NCBI GenBank assembly: GCA_036417435.1
Contig: CM070910.1
Span: forward strand, 20,401,501-20,465,500
Origin: Inia geoffrensis
Taxonomy: Eukaryota > Chordata > Mammalia > Artiodactyla > Iniidae
Reading direction: 5' to 3'
Length of the DNA stretch: 64,000 bases
Under the pieces are notes generated by a model. It worked only from the letters and a program-made list of their open reading frames with translations, ran no database searches and had not been told where the DNA came from. How positions within the stretch are numbered: the stretch's first letter is position 1; each line of letters starts with the position of its first letter. The position numbers were made by a program, and so were the translations under genes. Shown piece by piece: positions 1-12,247 of this stretch.

Positions 1-1284
1 CCCAAAACTGGTATTAAATCATTAAGAACTTAAAATGTGTGGACAGATGGAAGACAAGAACATGCTCCTAATATCAATGAAAACTGCCCTCTGATTTCTC
101 AAGAGATCATTTATTTCTATTGACCCTGAAGGTAACCAACAGCATCACAATATTATGACACTAGTTTTGCTTGAAAATCAATAATGCAGGGTCTGAACTG
201 AATTCATAGTGCTTTCTTCCATAGTGGATTTCTGCTCACAGACTCAAAGGCAAAGGAATAGTCAATAAAAGTCACCAACAGTCCTCTCATCCTCCTGACA
301 GATTTCTTCACCAGGTGGTAGGGTGCCGTGGCAGGTTGGCTGTGTTGCAGCCTACCTGCGCCTGGAGCAGAGCCTGGCGCAAGAAATGAGGCTCACAATT
401 CACAAGAGCAGGACTGGCATAGATTTCAGAGAGACCATCAAATGAACCAGTGGGTATGTGATTTGGGGAGACAAAAGAATTCTTTTCAAACGCTGGAAAA
501 ACATTCTGGGTCTTTTTAGAAAATACTAAGTCACTGTAGTACTATAGGTGAAAAGCAGTGTTTAAAGTCTATCAAAGATGTTCACTTTGGTCCATTTTAT
601 GTTATGTGAAATTCACCTCCATTTTTCCAATCCAAAAATAAAAAGACTATCAAAGAAAAATCTGTTAGAGAAAATGCAAAGTTCCAAAGCAACCACTGAT
701 CCATGACTGAATAAAAACAAATATAACTGATTCACAATTGTGATCAGTATCACAAGGCTTGCTGCTACAAATTATGGCTTGTGGCTTAATCCAAAGAGAT
801 TTGCTAACAGCTATTTCCTCTCATCTGTGTGAGTCATTTTTATTATTTGAAGATAACTAATAAATTCTCTTCAAATTCCAACCACAAGGCTCGCTTTATT
901 AAGTAGTTCTTAAGTAACAAGGCTAATTATAGTTAACGGTGAGAATTATTTAAGTGATAGTTCAGAGTCAATAATTTCTTAAATGGTTCAAGATTTCACC
1001 TTGACATGCTGTATGGTCCACTACTTATCTAGTTCAGAATAACTGAAGGAAACATAGAATTAAATGGTGTACATCCTTAGGGCCAAATGCTGCTACTAAT
1101 GAGGAATTACCACATGGAGATCCATGAAAACTGTTTCAGGATAGGGGAACAGTGGTGCAAAGGTCTTGTGGTCGGAATGAGTTTGGTGTGCAAGAAAAGA
1201 GGTCAATATGGCTCAAATGTATTGGGTTGGCCAGGGGGACAGGAGTGATTTTTTTTTTTTTTTTTTAATAATAAGGCCAGAAAG
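1..1284. other. Unassigned intron sequence
   Basis: No exon, RNA gene or clear repeat recognised. The 63-residue frame at 328-519 shows no known motif. Confidence 0.6.
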
Positions 1285-1760
1285 ACAAATGGAAGCCTGA
1301 TCATGCAGGACCTCGTAGGGCAGGTTAAAGGGTTTGAATTTTACTCTAAGTGTGATGGGAAGCCTTTAGTGTTTTAAGCAGAGACCTGACATGACTTGAT
1401 TTATATTGCTAAAAGATCACTGGGGCTGCTTATGTTACTGCAGGACAGTATGACAGAAGCAGAAGGAACACTTAGATGGCCACTACATTTGTCCAGTTAA
1501 AATGGCGTGGCTTTGACTGATTAACTGCGAAGATGGAGAGAAATGGTCTGACTGAGAATATGCTTTGGAGACAGACAAATGTGCTCCCTGATGTGGACCA
1601 GATAGGGATGGAGCATGAGATAGGTGAAAAATGAGCAATTAAGCATTATTTACGGGGTTTTATTTTGAGCTAAAAAATTCAGAAACTAATCAGGATGAAG
1701 ATAACAAGGTGGGAAAGGGTACCACATGAGTACAGAGAAACTCCTAGGCCAGGTGTCTGA
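1285..1760 (-). repeat. L2 LINE relic
   Basis: The plus strand reads gatcatgcaggacctcgtag, then aagcctttagtgttttaagc and aaaagatcactggggctgct, the reverse complement of the L2 3' region that follows its reverse transcriptase. It is heavily diverged and non-coding. Confidence 0.75.
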
Positions 1761-3884
1761 AGGGGGAAGCAGTCGGATGGGCTTTCCAGAAGTAATATCT
1801 GATTCAACACCGGAAGGAATTTGATAGGAGACTCCTAAAGAGAATACTCTACATAGTCAGAAAGAATAATACTTATGAAGGCTCAGAATTAAAAGATTAG
1901 GTCCATACATTTCAGAAACTGATTAACAGACAAATAATAAAGGAAAGGACTTTTGGAAGTGAGCCGTTGAGAAGTGTGCAATTTTATGTGATATACATAC
2001 TGATTCTTCCCTGAAACTATAGATATACCAGTTTGGGACATTGTGTCAATAAAAGTATTTCTGAACAATCATATAAGTTTTTCATACACTCAAACACTAT
2101 GATCGATTTGTTAACAATATTTTAAACAATTTAGTACTTTTTTTCTGATCTTAAATTCTCTATCAATATTTTAACACCCTGCAAATGAACACCAGGAAAG
2201 AGGCACCTCCTATGTATACTACCCAAGGTGAAGCTTCTGATAAAAGAAATGAAGTGCTCTAATTTGTAACGCCTTTGGAATACTTAGGGTTTCTTAGAGA
2301 CTCATACATTGAAAGATAGAAGTTAGTTTTGTTTAATATCAGAATTGCTTCTAAACTCTTGTAATTATCATGTAAATTCTTCACTGGGAAGGAAACAATT
2401 TAGCAAAAGGTTGTATTTCTAACCTTATACAGAAGCCATAGCTCAAAGTATGAAAGGAGTTTATCCTTCCTCACTTTTCACACCACTGTGCACAACATTC
2501 AACTACTTCTTTTACAAGTTAAATGTAACTAACTAACTAACCTGCTGCTGGTAATGGAAGCACCACAGGTCAAAGGAAGCTGACAACCAGGCTCCTTTCA
2601 TTCAGCCATTTGTTCACTCTGCTTGCAGAATATGTAACTGACACAGAATTCGTATTACATGCCTGAGAAAATAATATAATGTTTCTTATGTAATTTGTAT
2701 TTGGTCACTCATTTTTCTCCTTCAGCTGCTCTTCCTAGAATCTGCTGAATCTTTCCTCCGTGCTTTACTGTTTTTGTTTTAAGGTAACATTTGAATTTAT
2801 GTTCTTGTTTACCACCGAGAATCTCACTTGACACATTTGAAAACAGCACGTTTTGGAGGCAGGCAGAAAGTATTAAACACCAGCATTGTACTGCATAATC
2901 TATTATATATATTCTATTCCATTAAAAAATTAATGATGGACAAACCAGATTGCCGAGAGCACTTCTAGCGCTAAGAAATTATTGAAAATTCGGAAGAAAA
3001 GAAAAAGGCCATATGGTTCCTAGTAAGAGAATCCAACCATCCCTTCCTACAGTAACGAGGTAAGGGAAAGGCAGGAGAAGCTAGTAACAGTCTGACAGAT
3101 GCTTTTAATAGCAGTGGTCAGAATAAAGAAAACAGTATTTTAAAAAAATATATATGTATGTATATGCATACATTTTAATATGTATATTTTATATTTTACA
3201 AAATATAATTAAATCTTAGCACAATTTTTTAAAGTTCCTTTCTCAGTTTTCTGCCTCTTATGCTCCATCAAGGACCCCAAAGCTCATAAGTAACCCACAA
3301 ACTCAAACACACTATCATATCAACATATACAACATTTAGGTGAAAAAACATAGCTACGGACTTAACTGTGGAAAATATATGTTATCCTTATTTATTCTTT
3401 AAACCTTTCAAAAGTGTCACTAATGGTGGTTTACTCTGTTATTTATTTTTTTAACTTAAATTTACTCTCTATGCTTTCCATAGAGACCTTTCAATCCATT
3501 TACTGCCCACTAGGGAAAAGGATAGTATATATAGCAGAAGGAAGTCAATCTTGGTACTATTTTGACTACGAAAATGTCATTTCTAAACGTTCAAGACTGC
3601 CCTCACAACTTTAAAGGAGCTCTCATCTTATGAATTTTTTTTGTAAAGTTCCAATGATACCTTGGTGAAAATTCTCTTCAAACCTACATCCTTTATTCAG
3701 TATTCATAATACATGGGAAACTGATGTGGCTCTAGCCCATATGGAGGGCAAAGATAGCTCCCAAAGCAGTTGTTGCTCTTTTTGCAAACATAGCTGAGGT
3801 TAAACAGAATGAACTAATGGTGAACAATGCAAGTATGAAAGATCTGTCCTCCCAGAACTCATGAATGGAGCTCCCCTGTCCATC
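1761..3884. other. Unassigned intron sequence
   Basis: AT-rich, with a short (TA/TG)n patch near 3145-3210. No gene signal seen. Confidence 0.6.
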
Positions 3885-4040
3885 ATAACCCTAACTCCCC
3901 CACTAGAATGTGAGGACCAGAAGGGCAGGTTGAATTGTCCATTGCCGTATCCCCAGCCACAAAACGGTGCCTGCCCATAGCAGGTACCTGATCAATGGTG
4001 TGCGAATGAGTCTGGGAATGGATGAATAAATAAGTGAAAG
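3885..4040 (+). repeat. L2 LINE 3'-end fragment
   Basis: The cccccactagaatgtgagga...ccccagccac...ggtgcctgcccatagcaggt...gaatggatgaataaataag pattern is the conserved L2 3' terminus with its GAATGAATGA-type end. Confidence 0.75.
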
Positions 4041-5426
4041 AAAAAATGCATCTGCCACTCTCCTGCGGATCAACCCAGAGACACCTTAATAGATTAGGGC
4101 TGTTTACTAACATTAACTTTTCAAAACCATTTTTATTTTCTTTTCCTACAAATAATCCAGCCTAATTGCCCTGCACTGTTGTTATGAAACACAAAAGAGA
4201 GTCATGTCAAGGGCCACCCTAGTAACATCATTCTCAAATTCTTCTCTCCCTCAAAAAATGTGTATATGTCTGTCTGTCTACCGACCTGTCTTTCCTAGAG
4301 GGCGAGGAAACCCAAATTTTGACCTTTAGAAACACACTAATATTCCTCTCCTTGGATGTGGGGAGGGAAGAGCAAAGGATGAGGCTCCACTGAAAAGGCA
4401 GCATCGTCTTCATTTCCCCTCCATAAAGCCAAAATAGAAAAAGTTAAATATTTTCTCAAAACTTCTGTACTACAGTATGTTCTATGGTCATTTCAATTTC
4501 AAATGAAATGACCAACAATGAATGAGTTTCTACTATCCCATAATTCTGCATTTCATTTCTTTTTTTAAAGAGTGCAGGAATTTACTTAAATCTTTGCTGA
4601 CCTGAATCTCACTGGGATTGAATAAGATTTGGAATTCCAGCAGACCAGTGCTAGCTTTGACTGTTGTCTTCCGCATACAATGTAATTTGCCCTTTTCAGC
4701 TTCATGTCCTTCGGAACTGAAATAGCATGGATATTTGGGCTTATTAGTTACAAAAGAAAAAGAGATCTTTAAGCAAAAAAATAATGAGTTCAATTACAAG
4801 ACGGCTTGGATTCTGACAAAGAAAATATTTGAGAGTAAAACTGATTAAAAACCAGGACAGGATGTCAAACAGAGCTGCAGAATCATTCTCCCTGAACATT
4901 GTTTTAAAAAAAACAAAATAAAACTTTAAAAGTTACTGTCTTCCTTCTTTGTGAGACCCTGACCTTGTAGGATGTCTCCTAAAGCTAGAGTCTGTAACAA
5001 CATTACTGAGTATCACGATGGATAACAATTAAACATCACAAATCCTTCTCTGTAGGCAAAATCTGGTTACTTTCACTGTTGTGGACTTTCAGTATTAAAA
5101 AACTGGTACACATTTGTGACAAAAGAGATTGTCCCCAGGAAAACTGCCTTCAAAGTAAAATTAATTAAATTGGTACCGTAATAAGAAGAAAGTGAGTTCC
5201 TGTCCTTGGGTCTGGTGGAAGTGAGGGTAGCTTAATCAAGTTTACTAATATGTCTAAGAAAACAAAATGTCTCAGGAAAGAAATGGTGGACAACATTGAA
5301 AAGCACACAGCAGAAGAACAAAATCTGGTAATGTAACAAATCCTTAACAAGGTTCTCCAGAAAAAACAGAAATATATATATATACACACATCGAGAGAGA
5401 GAGATGATTGAGAGGCTTAGCAAGTC
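4041..5426. other. Unassigned intron sequence
   Basis: No gene or clear repeat apart from a short tatata/gagaga patch near 5370-5404. Confidence 0.6.
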
Positions 5427-5442
5427 AAAAATCCACAGGGTA

Positions 5443-5635
5443 GGGCTTCCCTGGTGGAGCAGTGGTTGGCAGTCCACCTGCCAATGCGGGGGACGCAGGT
5501 CTGTGCCCCGGTCTTGGACCCGTGAGCCATGGCTGCTGGGCTTGCACCTCTGGAGCCTGTGCTCCGCAATGGGGGAGGCCGCAACAGTGAGAGGCCCGCA
5601 TACCGCAAAAAAAAAAAAAAATTAAAAATAAATTT
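5443..5635 (+). repeat. CHR-type SINE with 16-bp target duplication
   Basis: tRNA-derived SINE from gggcttccctggtggagcag to gaggcccgcataccgc plus an A-rich tail. A perfect duplication AAAAATCCACAGGGTA occurs at 5427-5442 and 5636-5651, so the copy is well preserved and probably lineage-restricted. Confidence 0.95.
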
Positions 5636-5651
5636 AAAAATCCACAGGGTA

Positions 5652-8600
5652 AGCCATCAGGCTGGAACCCAGGGAAGTGTTGCTGTTCAAGTCTGAAGGC
5701 AGTCTGCTGGCCTTCAACTGATTAAATGAGGACCACCCACATTATGGAAGGTAATCTGCTTTACTAAAAGTCTACTGTTAAATGGTAAATCTCATTTTAA
5801 AAAGAATACTTCATAGAAACATATAGAGTAATGTTTGACCCAATATCTGGGTACTATGGCCTACCCAAGTTGACATATAAAATCAACCATCACAACTTGT
5901 GAGAGAAGAGAAAAGTGAACTGTGGGGAAAACAAGAAGCCACTGCAAAATGTGTTTTGTGCTACAAATCATCCTTGTTTGTCAGGGACTGACAGGTATAT
6001 CGGGCAGACGGACTTCAGTGCTAAAACTGGGGAAGTCCAAAGCAAGACCAGACAAGGTCATCCTACAGGGAAAGATATTTCATCAGCCTTTATCCTCATC
6101 TAGATCATACCAATAATTCTTCCAGTTTGGCTCTGACCTTCTACGTTACATTTATATAAGTTCATGGACACACCGGTCCTTGGAAAAGACATCCTCCAAT
6201 ATAAATGAATAAATACATTGTGGCTTATACAACTGTTTCTTATTGATATTGAATACTTGATATTGAGTATTCGTCTCGAAGTGTATGGATAAAATCCAGG
6301 AGCCAATCCAGCCATGAAAATGTTATCAGAATCACGAACAGCCAAAAAGCCTGTTATAAGTCAGACAACCAGCCTTTACCTAGAAGCCCTTTCTGCAACC
6401 TTCAACAAACATGAATGGCAGTGAAACTTTGGAATGACTGAAACAGTATTTCCTAAACTGGTTTCCATGATGAGAACTGGCTCAAGGGGGGAAAAATGTT
6501 TGAAAAACACTGAGATGAATAAAATAAAATATGTTCTTTACTACAGGACTTTTCATTGCCTTGAATGTATAATGTGCCATTGCGTGGCACCAAAGGAAGA
6601 CATAATTTGCAGAATTTTCCAAACTAATTGGACCACAGAAAGCACGTTCATGGTAGACATTTTAATATCTTCCAGAACAGGGTTTAACAGATAGTCAGTT
6701 TGTTAAACACAGGCCTAACAAGATATATCAATACATGGGAAACACTTCAGTACATCAAAATATTTCCAGAAACATAACTTCTGGGTCTTCCTCTGCTTAT
6801 TCATGCTCATAAGCAATTACGTAGACTCCAAATTTGTTTTGTATCTTAGTATATGATTCAAATGTTGATTCACTGATGAGTTTCACCTTCAAAGAGAGCA
6901 TAGATTACTTTTCTTTTTTCACTTTGCCATACTCCCAAAGCAGCAAACAAGTATTCAGCAAAGACTGTACAAGGAAATCAAGGACACCACGTGGTGCAGC
7001 AGAAGCCCCTCACTTTCTGCCTCCTTAAGGGGCTCACCCGAGGCTTGGTGGGCAACACATCCCTCTACCAGTCAAAATTCACAGGTCGGGAGTCAATGGG
7101 ATACCTGTCAAATTAATCTGATTGACTTAATAAGCTCCACTAAATTTTTAAAGTTTATATTGACACTTAAACCTCAAATAGGAACTGAAGGATGAAGTAT
7201 CAAGGTAAGAGAATAAGATTTGGGGGAAATTGTGTGTTGCAGGTTTGCAGGGGGGATTTCTAACTGGGAGAGGATCTAAATCGAGTAGGATCAAACACAC
7301 AAAGGTCCAATTCAAGGATGCTGGATAACGTATGTTTGTGACAATTTGGATCGATGCTAGTTTGACCCACTGGATATATACGCTTTAGCACCAGATTAAT
7401 TTGGAGAGAAGGCCTGAAGACTACTTTAAATATTATACAAGGTATTCATACAAACTCAAAAACACATATTTACTGAAATGAGAAAATAGAAAACTAGTAA
7501 AAATATTGAAAATGTCACTACATTGCATGGCACTTAAACTGAGCATTAGCTAATTTTAAATGATTGCTTTCTCCTCCAATGCTGCCAATATTGCCAGCAA
7601 CAGATGTTGTTACTGCAAATGCTAATTATTATATGCCCTAGCCACCATCTAGCTCTTGCGCTCTCTCTCTCTTTTGGTTTGTATTAGCAACTACATCTGT
7701 GCGTGTATAAACTGCATATGATTTGAAATTGTGTTTTGTGTAGGATGATGTCACCATACCAAAATAACAAAGAGATCACTTATTTTATTCCCCAATGTTA
7801 AACACTGTTTTATAAATAGTACTGAATAAAATGAAGTTCATCTATGATCTCTGACCACTGTCACATTTCAGGTTGATGGGGTACAATCAGAATTTATTTC
7901 TGTTAGGTTCTAATAAACAAATATCCTCAAAATAAAATGTTAAAACATGGAAAAAAGTCACAGAATATATTCCATGTTAACTTTCCAAGAAAGAGTCACT
8001 GCAGTGTGAACTTAAACACCATTAAAACAGGTATACAACTTGAAAATTATTCATTTTAGCAAATCACAAAGGTAAACATTTACAAAGAAAAGGGAGATCC
8101 AAAAGGAGAATAGAAAGCTGTCTGAAATCCTCAAAATAATTTCTTCTGATTAATTTCTAAATATCCTAGATATCAGAAAACTTACTTTACCTCCATTTAT
8201 ACTAACGAAATCTGAAAATAAAAATGTATTACTTCATACCTAGTATTAAGTTCAGTTGTTAGATATAAAAGATGAAGGTTAAAAAAAAAATGGTGCACAC
8301 ACTAAAGTTAAAGAATTCTGAGATTAGTTGCAAGAAACATGGGCCTGTAGCCTTTTAAAGTAGAGGTGACACAATAAATAGAATATTCATTTCTAAGTAA
8401 CTTTCTACAAGTAATTGACAGGTCATCTCTTGCTGAAGTTATGCTAAGGCAAAAGTTATTCAGTCATAATGAAAGAAGAGTGGGAACAGATCTGGAATTG
8501 AAGTTTAACAATGTAATTGCAGGGGAAGTTCTATTATTAATGCCCTGCCTAGCAACTGATATTCTATCCTAATTCATTTCATCAAATGCTTTTGAACATC

Positions 8601-8994
8601 TGTTATGTGTCAATGCTGGATATCAAGGCTGTGATTTTCAGTATATAGCAAACCTTTGACAGATGTGATACAGAATTTTGACACATAGAAAAATCTATTT
8701 TTGTTACAAATTTTGTACCTTGTTGTTTTGAATATAACTGTCAGAAATAAGTGATGAATTGAGTAGGTCCTGTGAGGTGGTACAAAGGCAATACAATCAA
8801 GTCTAAGACCCAAGAGGTAATATCAAGCTAGTGCCAAAGAGAGATCTTGTGTTCACTGGGAACCTGGAAAAACTTTTTCAGGGCAGTAGAATTTTACTCA
8901 ATAGCAACAGAGCTGTAGGGGAGCCAAGGATAGACAATGATGAGTGTATCCTTCCATAAACACTACAAGAGACTAGGCTCAGATCAAATATTGG

Positions 8995-9000
<6 letters not shown>
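5652..9000. other. Unassigned intron sequence, possibly conserved near 7500-7690
   Basis: No interspersed repeat recognised over 3.3 kb. The stretch near 7500-7690 has clustered TAAT motifs and a higher-complexity composition that could be a conserved non-coding element. Confidence 0.45.
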
Positions 9001-9032
<32 letters not shown>

Positions 9033-9138
9033 CACTGCGCGGCTTGTGGGATCTTAGTTTCCTGACCAGCAACTGAACCTGGGCCCCTCAGCAGTGAAAG
9101 CATGGAGTCCTAACCACTGGATCTCCAGGGAATTCCCC
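9001..9138 (-). repeat. Older CHR-1-like SINE, antisense
   Basis: A T-run followed by gctgcactgcgcggcttgtg and ending agggaattcccc. The reverse complement gives ggggaattccctgg...ccagtggttaggactcc...ccgcgcagtgcagc and poly-A. It is a different, older subfamily from the gcgtaccgc copies. Confidence 0.85.
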
Positions 9139-9304
9139 AGTTTTCATTTTTTAAAGCCTTCAAACATCCTACCAAACTGCAATATTTAGAATCAAGCAAC
9201 AATTACAAAATGTCCTATCCCTTATACTAAGGAGACAGATGATGGAAGAAGGACAGGTCCTTATAAAGAACCTATCTTTAGTGGAATAATAATAAGTCAC
9301 TTGT

Positions 9305-9830
9305 AATACAGTATGATCTCACTTATCCGTGGAATCTAAATATACTGAGCTCTGGGCTTCCCTGGTGGCGCAGTGGTTGAGAGTCCGCCTGCCGATGCAG
9401 GGGACACAGGTTCGTGCCCTGGTCCGGGAAGATCCCACATGCCGCGGAGCGGCTGGGCCCGTGAGCCATGGCTGCTGAGCCTGCGCGTCCGGAGCCTGTG
9501 CTCCGCGACGGGAGAGGCCACAACAGTGAGAGGCCCGCGTACCGCAAAAAAAAAATAAATTAATTAATTAATTAAATAAAATTGATTGAAAAAAATAAAA
9601 ATACTGAGCTCTTAGAAACAGAAAGTACAGTGGTGGTTGCCAGGGGCTAAGGACTACGGGTATGGGGAAATGTGGGTCAGAGAGTATAAGCTTTCAGTTA
9701 CAAGAGGAATAAATTCCAGGATCTACGGTACAGCACAGTGACTAAAGTTAACAATACCTTATTAATGCTATATGTCAATCATACCTGCACATCAGCCTAT
9801 AATTTTATGAAGTGTTAAAATAACATTCAA
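9305..9830 (+). repeat. L1 3'-end fragment split by a SINE
   Basis: tatgatctcacttatccgtg at the left and acagaaagtacagtggtggt...tgccaggggctaaggac at the right are contiguous in mammalian L1 3' sequence. A SINE (9354-9600) interrupts them. Confidence 0.8.
9354..9600 (+). repeat. CHR-type SINE nested in L1
   Basis: Full-length copy with box-B-like ggttcgtgccc, gcgtaccgc end and an A-rich, partly (TTAA)n tail. The duplication ATACTGAGCTCT at 9342-9353 and 9601-9612 brackets it inside the older L1. Confidence 0.93.
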
Positions 9831-10363
9831 TTTTTAATTATTTAAACTCTTAAAATCAGGTCATTGATTTCCTAAGACTCCATCATTCATAATTAGGTAG
9901 AAGTTACACCTACTTCCCAGTCTTCGTTTTCTCTCATAATCCCGTTTGGCCTTTCTGAAGACCATTAGGGGAGGTACAGCTACAACATTTTTGGGAGACC
10001 TGCTACATTTGTGTGTTATGTAGGTCCTTGCCATGCAGAGTCTGTCTCATGGACAACTCTCAGAGATATGAATTAGCACAACTACCACCTAGATGTGGAA
10101 ACAGAGTTCATACAGCTTGAAAGTGACAAAACAGTGTGATCAAACATCAAAGGCTCTGGAATTATACGGAAACAGAACTAGAGATAAAGGTGCAGTGGTA
10201 GACATAATTCATATTCTGGAAGGTCTTACATTTCAACTATATCTAAAATCATTTAGTTCAAACATTTTATTTATTTAAATCTTAGGAGAATATGAATATT
10301 GATATACTACTCCTGCGTCAGGAGTGGACTAGACCCTTTTAGAATTACTTAAAAATATATGTG

Positions 10364-10561
10364 GGGCTTCCCTGGTGGCGCAGTGGTTGAGAGTCCACCT
10401 GCTGATGCAGGAGACATGGGTTCGCGCCCCGGTCCAGGAAGATCCCACGTGCCACAGAGTGGCTGGGCCCGTGAGCTATGGCCGCTGGGCCTGCGCGTCC
10501 GGAGCCTGTGCTCCGTAATGGAAGAGGCCACAATGGTGAGGGGCCCGTGTACCGCAAAAAA

Positions 10562-10590
<29 letters not shown>
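10364..10590 (+). repeat. CHR-type SINE with long A tail
   Basis: gggcttccctggtggcgcag through gtgtaccgc, an A-run of about 24, then (TA)n. The target duplication appears to be atatatgtg (10355-10363 and 10591-10599), with TA expansion at the tail end. Confidence 0.92.
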
Positions 10591-10595
<5 letters not shown>

Positions 10596-10929
10596 TGTGA
10601 ATTCCCAAGAAAATATTGTTTAAATAATGCTACCACTATGCTCACAACTTCTACTTTTATTCTGAGGACTAACAGATATATCTGTGAATCCACATCTTTT
10701 AGAAATCATTGGAATATCTGATTTTTTTCATAAGATGTCAGAACCTTTTACTGTAGGAACTGAGATTTGCTATTTTGCTCTCAAATACTTAGGAAACTAT
10801 TTACTTCATAACTTCAATGATGGAACTGCTTCCTAAGAAATTTGAATTCTGTAACATCAAATAGATGTTGACCAAGTGTGGAAATATCAAACAGTTGTAA
10901 AACAGCTCAAAGGAAATTGAAATTTTGTC

Positions 10930-11610
10930 ATAGACAAAGGGCCAATAAACATAAGGAAAAATTGTTACACGTAATCAGTGATTGCACTGTAAAACTATTT
11001 ATCAAATTGGCAAATATTTTAAAATTATAAATGTCTTGGCTAACAACAGTATGATGAAACCAATATTCTCATACACTATAGGAGTACATTTGGGGACAGC
11101 CACCTGACAGTGTACAGCTTTTGATCCAACAGAGCCACTTATATGGACTCATCCTAACAAAAAAATCACAATCCATTACAGTCAAAGGTTTATACAGAAA
11201 GAATCCATTGCAGCATCGTAAGGTCAAAATTAGAAAAAAGTCATTTATCCAGTTCACATAGTACAATGGAATATCTAACACTACCATTAAAAAAAATCAT
11301 GATTTTTCAATATAAAGAAATATAAAAATGCTTATAAAATACTATTATGAAAGGAAAAATCAATATTCAAAAAGGCAAAAGGCATGGTATAAATATGATT
11401 CCAAATTTGTATAAATATGCTTTATACAAATACATTTATACAAAGAAAAGAAAAGTAAAATGAAATAGAGGAAGATGTTAATAACATTACCTCCTGAGCA
11501 GCTGAATTAACTGGGAAGTTTTATTTTCTTCCTCCTTTCTTTCTGAATTTTACAAGAAGAGCACTTTCTTTTTACTATATCCAGGAGTAAAAATATAAAT
11601 GCTATCTTTA
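10930..11610 (+). repeat. Degenerate L1M fragment
   Basis: ORF2-tail-like order: ccaataaacataaggaaaaa, ctcatacactataggagtac, gatccaacagagccactt, tacaatggaatatctaacac. It is old and heavily diverged, with no reading frame left. Confidence 0.6.
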
Positions 11611-11744
11611 AAACTAATGAAATCTTCTTCAATTTGCCAAACAAAATTAAAGGTGGTTTGCTATACGTGCACATGCATGTTTAAAAGCTGACTATCATTA
11701 CTGTCTTTGACAACAGTATAATTCACAGCTTTTTCTAAAAAACA

Positions 11745-11815
11745 ATTTTTATCTCAACTTCAAGATGAAAAACCAAGGCTCAGCAAGGTAAGTGACATAC
11801 CCATTTCATTCAATA
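11745..11815 (-). repeat. MIR fragment
   Basis: aaccaaggctcagcaaggta followed by agtgacataccca resembles the antisense MIR core (gaggctcagagaggttaagtaacttgccca). Short and diverged. Confidence 0.5.
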
Positions 11816-11894
11816 CAGCTTTTATGTACAGAAAGATAACTCCCTCACTCCCCCTCCAGGGTTCCCTCCACTATCCCTAACTGTTTCAGAAGTA

Positions 11895-12245
11895 AAGTTG
11901 TCGCTCAGTACCGGGCAGGTGATTGGATCCAGGACCATCAGAGATAGCAAAATCCATGGATGCTCAGGTCCCTTATATAAAATAGCATAGTATTTGCATA
12001 TAACCTATGCACATCCTCCCATCATCCCCCATACTTCAAATCATCTCTAGATTACTTATAGTATCTAATACCATGTAAATGATATGTAAATACTTGTAAA
12101 TACACTCTAAATACTATGTCAATAGCTGCTGCATGCAACACAAATTCAAGTTTTGCTTTCTGGAAATTTCTGGAATTTCTCTTTTCAAAGATTTTTGAGC
12201 TTTGGCTACATGGATACAGAACCCGTGGGTAATGAGGGTCAACTA
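11895..12245 (+). mobile_element. MER2/Tigger-like DNA transposon remnant
   Basis: The interior reads gattggatccaggaccatca, catggatgctcaggtccctt and gtatttgcatataacctatg. The ends are inverted (agttgtcgctcagtacc against agttgaccctcattacc). TA dinucleotides flank it at 11893-11894 and 12246-12247, as expected for a TA-targeting mariner/Tigger element. There is no transposase frame, so it is non-autonomous. Strand is nominal. Confidence 0.75.
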
Positions 12246-12247
12246 TA

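Noticed and set aside
1217..1245. Mariner-like start (tattgggttggcca) before a T-run
   Set aside because: Only about 13 bases match the known ruminant/cetacean mariner end, and the sequence diverges immediately with no second inverted repeat.
5443..5560. tRNA-like A and B boxes in the SINE heads
   Set aside because: The SINEs descend from a tRNA and keep promoter boxes, but none folds into an intact tRNA with an anticodon arm, so no tRNA gene is called.
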